Positions 32,690 to 32,784 of a stretch of DNA of 32,784 nt are shown here, piece after piece. Every line of letters starts with the position of its first letter. The stretch's first letter is position 1. The position numbers and the translations under genes are program-made. Under the pieces are notes generated by a model that ran no database searches, was not told the DNA's origin, and saw nothing but the letters and a program-made list of their open reading frames with translations. The stretch comes from Dyadobacter jiangsuensis (lineage in GTDB: Bacteria > Bacteroidota > Bacteroidia > Cytophagales > Spirosomataceae), in contig NZ_PYAS01000031.1 of NCBI RefSeq assembly GCF_003014695.1, positions 1 to 32,784 on the forward strand, written 5' to 3'.

Positions 32690-32784
32690 GAGGGTGACCC
32701 AAAAGCAAAAGCCCTTTTTCTACTATGTAGAACGAGGGCTTTTTTGTATTTTTAATTACGACATTAGAAATACATGGGCAAGAT
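32690..32784. repeat. Right copy of 95-bp perfect terminal inverted repeat
   Basis: Exact reverse complement of 1-95. It begins 10 bp after the ABC-F stop codon and runs to the window end; its outer boundary is not visible. Confidence 0.97.
32707..32743 (+). terminator. Terminator of ABC-F gene inside right repeat
   Basis: The same two-part hairpin as at 42-78 in opposite orientation, followed by TTGTATTTTT. Placed 26 bp after the stop codon, it is a natural terminator for the ABC-F gene. Confidence 0.88.

Noticed and set aside
1..32784. tRNA, rRNA, riboswitch or CRISPR
   Set aside because: No cloverleaf, conserved rRNA segment, known riboswitch core or spaced direct-repeat array was seen on reading both strands by eye.

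Overview
The window looks like a chromosomal segment of a Bacteroidota bacterium, most likely a Cytophagales member close to Dyadobacter/Spirosoma (inference, not tested by search). The support is a SusC/SusD pair, a SusCD-associated HExxH lipoprotein and DUF4302 lipoprotein, an ORF6N-domain gene, mid-range GC, weak Shine-Dalgarno sites, and repeated matches to the Bacteroidota promoter (-33 TTG/TTTG, about 20 bp, -7 TAnnTTTG) just upstream of start codons. No tRNA, rRNA, CRISPR array, transposase or phage structural gene was seen.

Layout. (1) 1-95 and 32690-32784 are a perfect 95-bp inverted repeat forming both window ends; each copy carries a terminator hairpin. (2) 117-10820 is a housekeeping and mixed region: small cytochrome c, siderophore-type TonB receptor, gluconate kinase, small membrane protein, metallophosphoesterase, secreted DinB-like protein, a family 2 glycosyltransferase, PgeF (laccase-domain) protein, a histone-H1-like Lys/Ala/Pro-rich protein, a SpoU-type RNA methyltransferase and a NarL-type response regulator. 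Strong bidirectional hairpin terminators separate several of these. (3) 11163-22624 is a surface-glycan cluster whose genes repeatedly switch strand: FemAB/BioF2-like acyltransferase, two FkbM methyltransferases, a Wzx-type flippase, UDP-GlcNAc 2-epimerase, TviB-like UDP-GlcNAc 6-dehydrogenase, a GNT-I-like glycosyltransferase, a class I methyltransferase, and a GT4/GT2 pair with overlapping ends. The two nucleotide-sugar enzymes suggest that the glycan contains an N-acetylhexosaminuronic acid. No polymerase, initiating phosphoglycosyltransferase or ligase is visible here. (4) Inside this cluster an AT-richer ORF6N-domain gene (18958-19467) is associated with two long, near-identical perfect palindromes, one inside its coding sequence and one just after its stop codon. 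(5) 22634-29753 (minus strand) is a four-gene outer-membrane uptake operon: SusC, SusD, zinc metallohydrolase lipoprotein, DUF4302 lipoprotein. (6) 30038-32680 holds a siroheme-synthesis dehydrogenase/ferrochelatase and a divergent ABC-F ATPase, each with a promoter-like element only a few bases before its start codon.

The most unusual signals are the paired ORF6N palindromes, which differ at two positions per arm yet remain perfectly self-complementary, and the 95-bp inverted repeat that bounds the window. The second may be a real invertible-segment boundary, or the trace of a short-read assembly ending at a repeated 95-mer.
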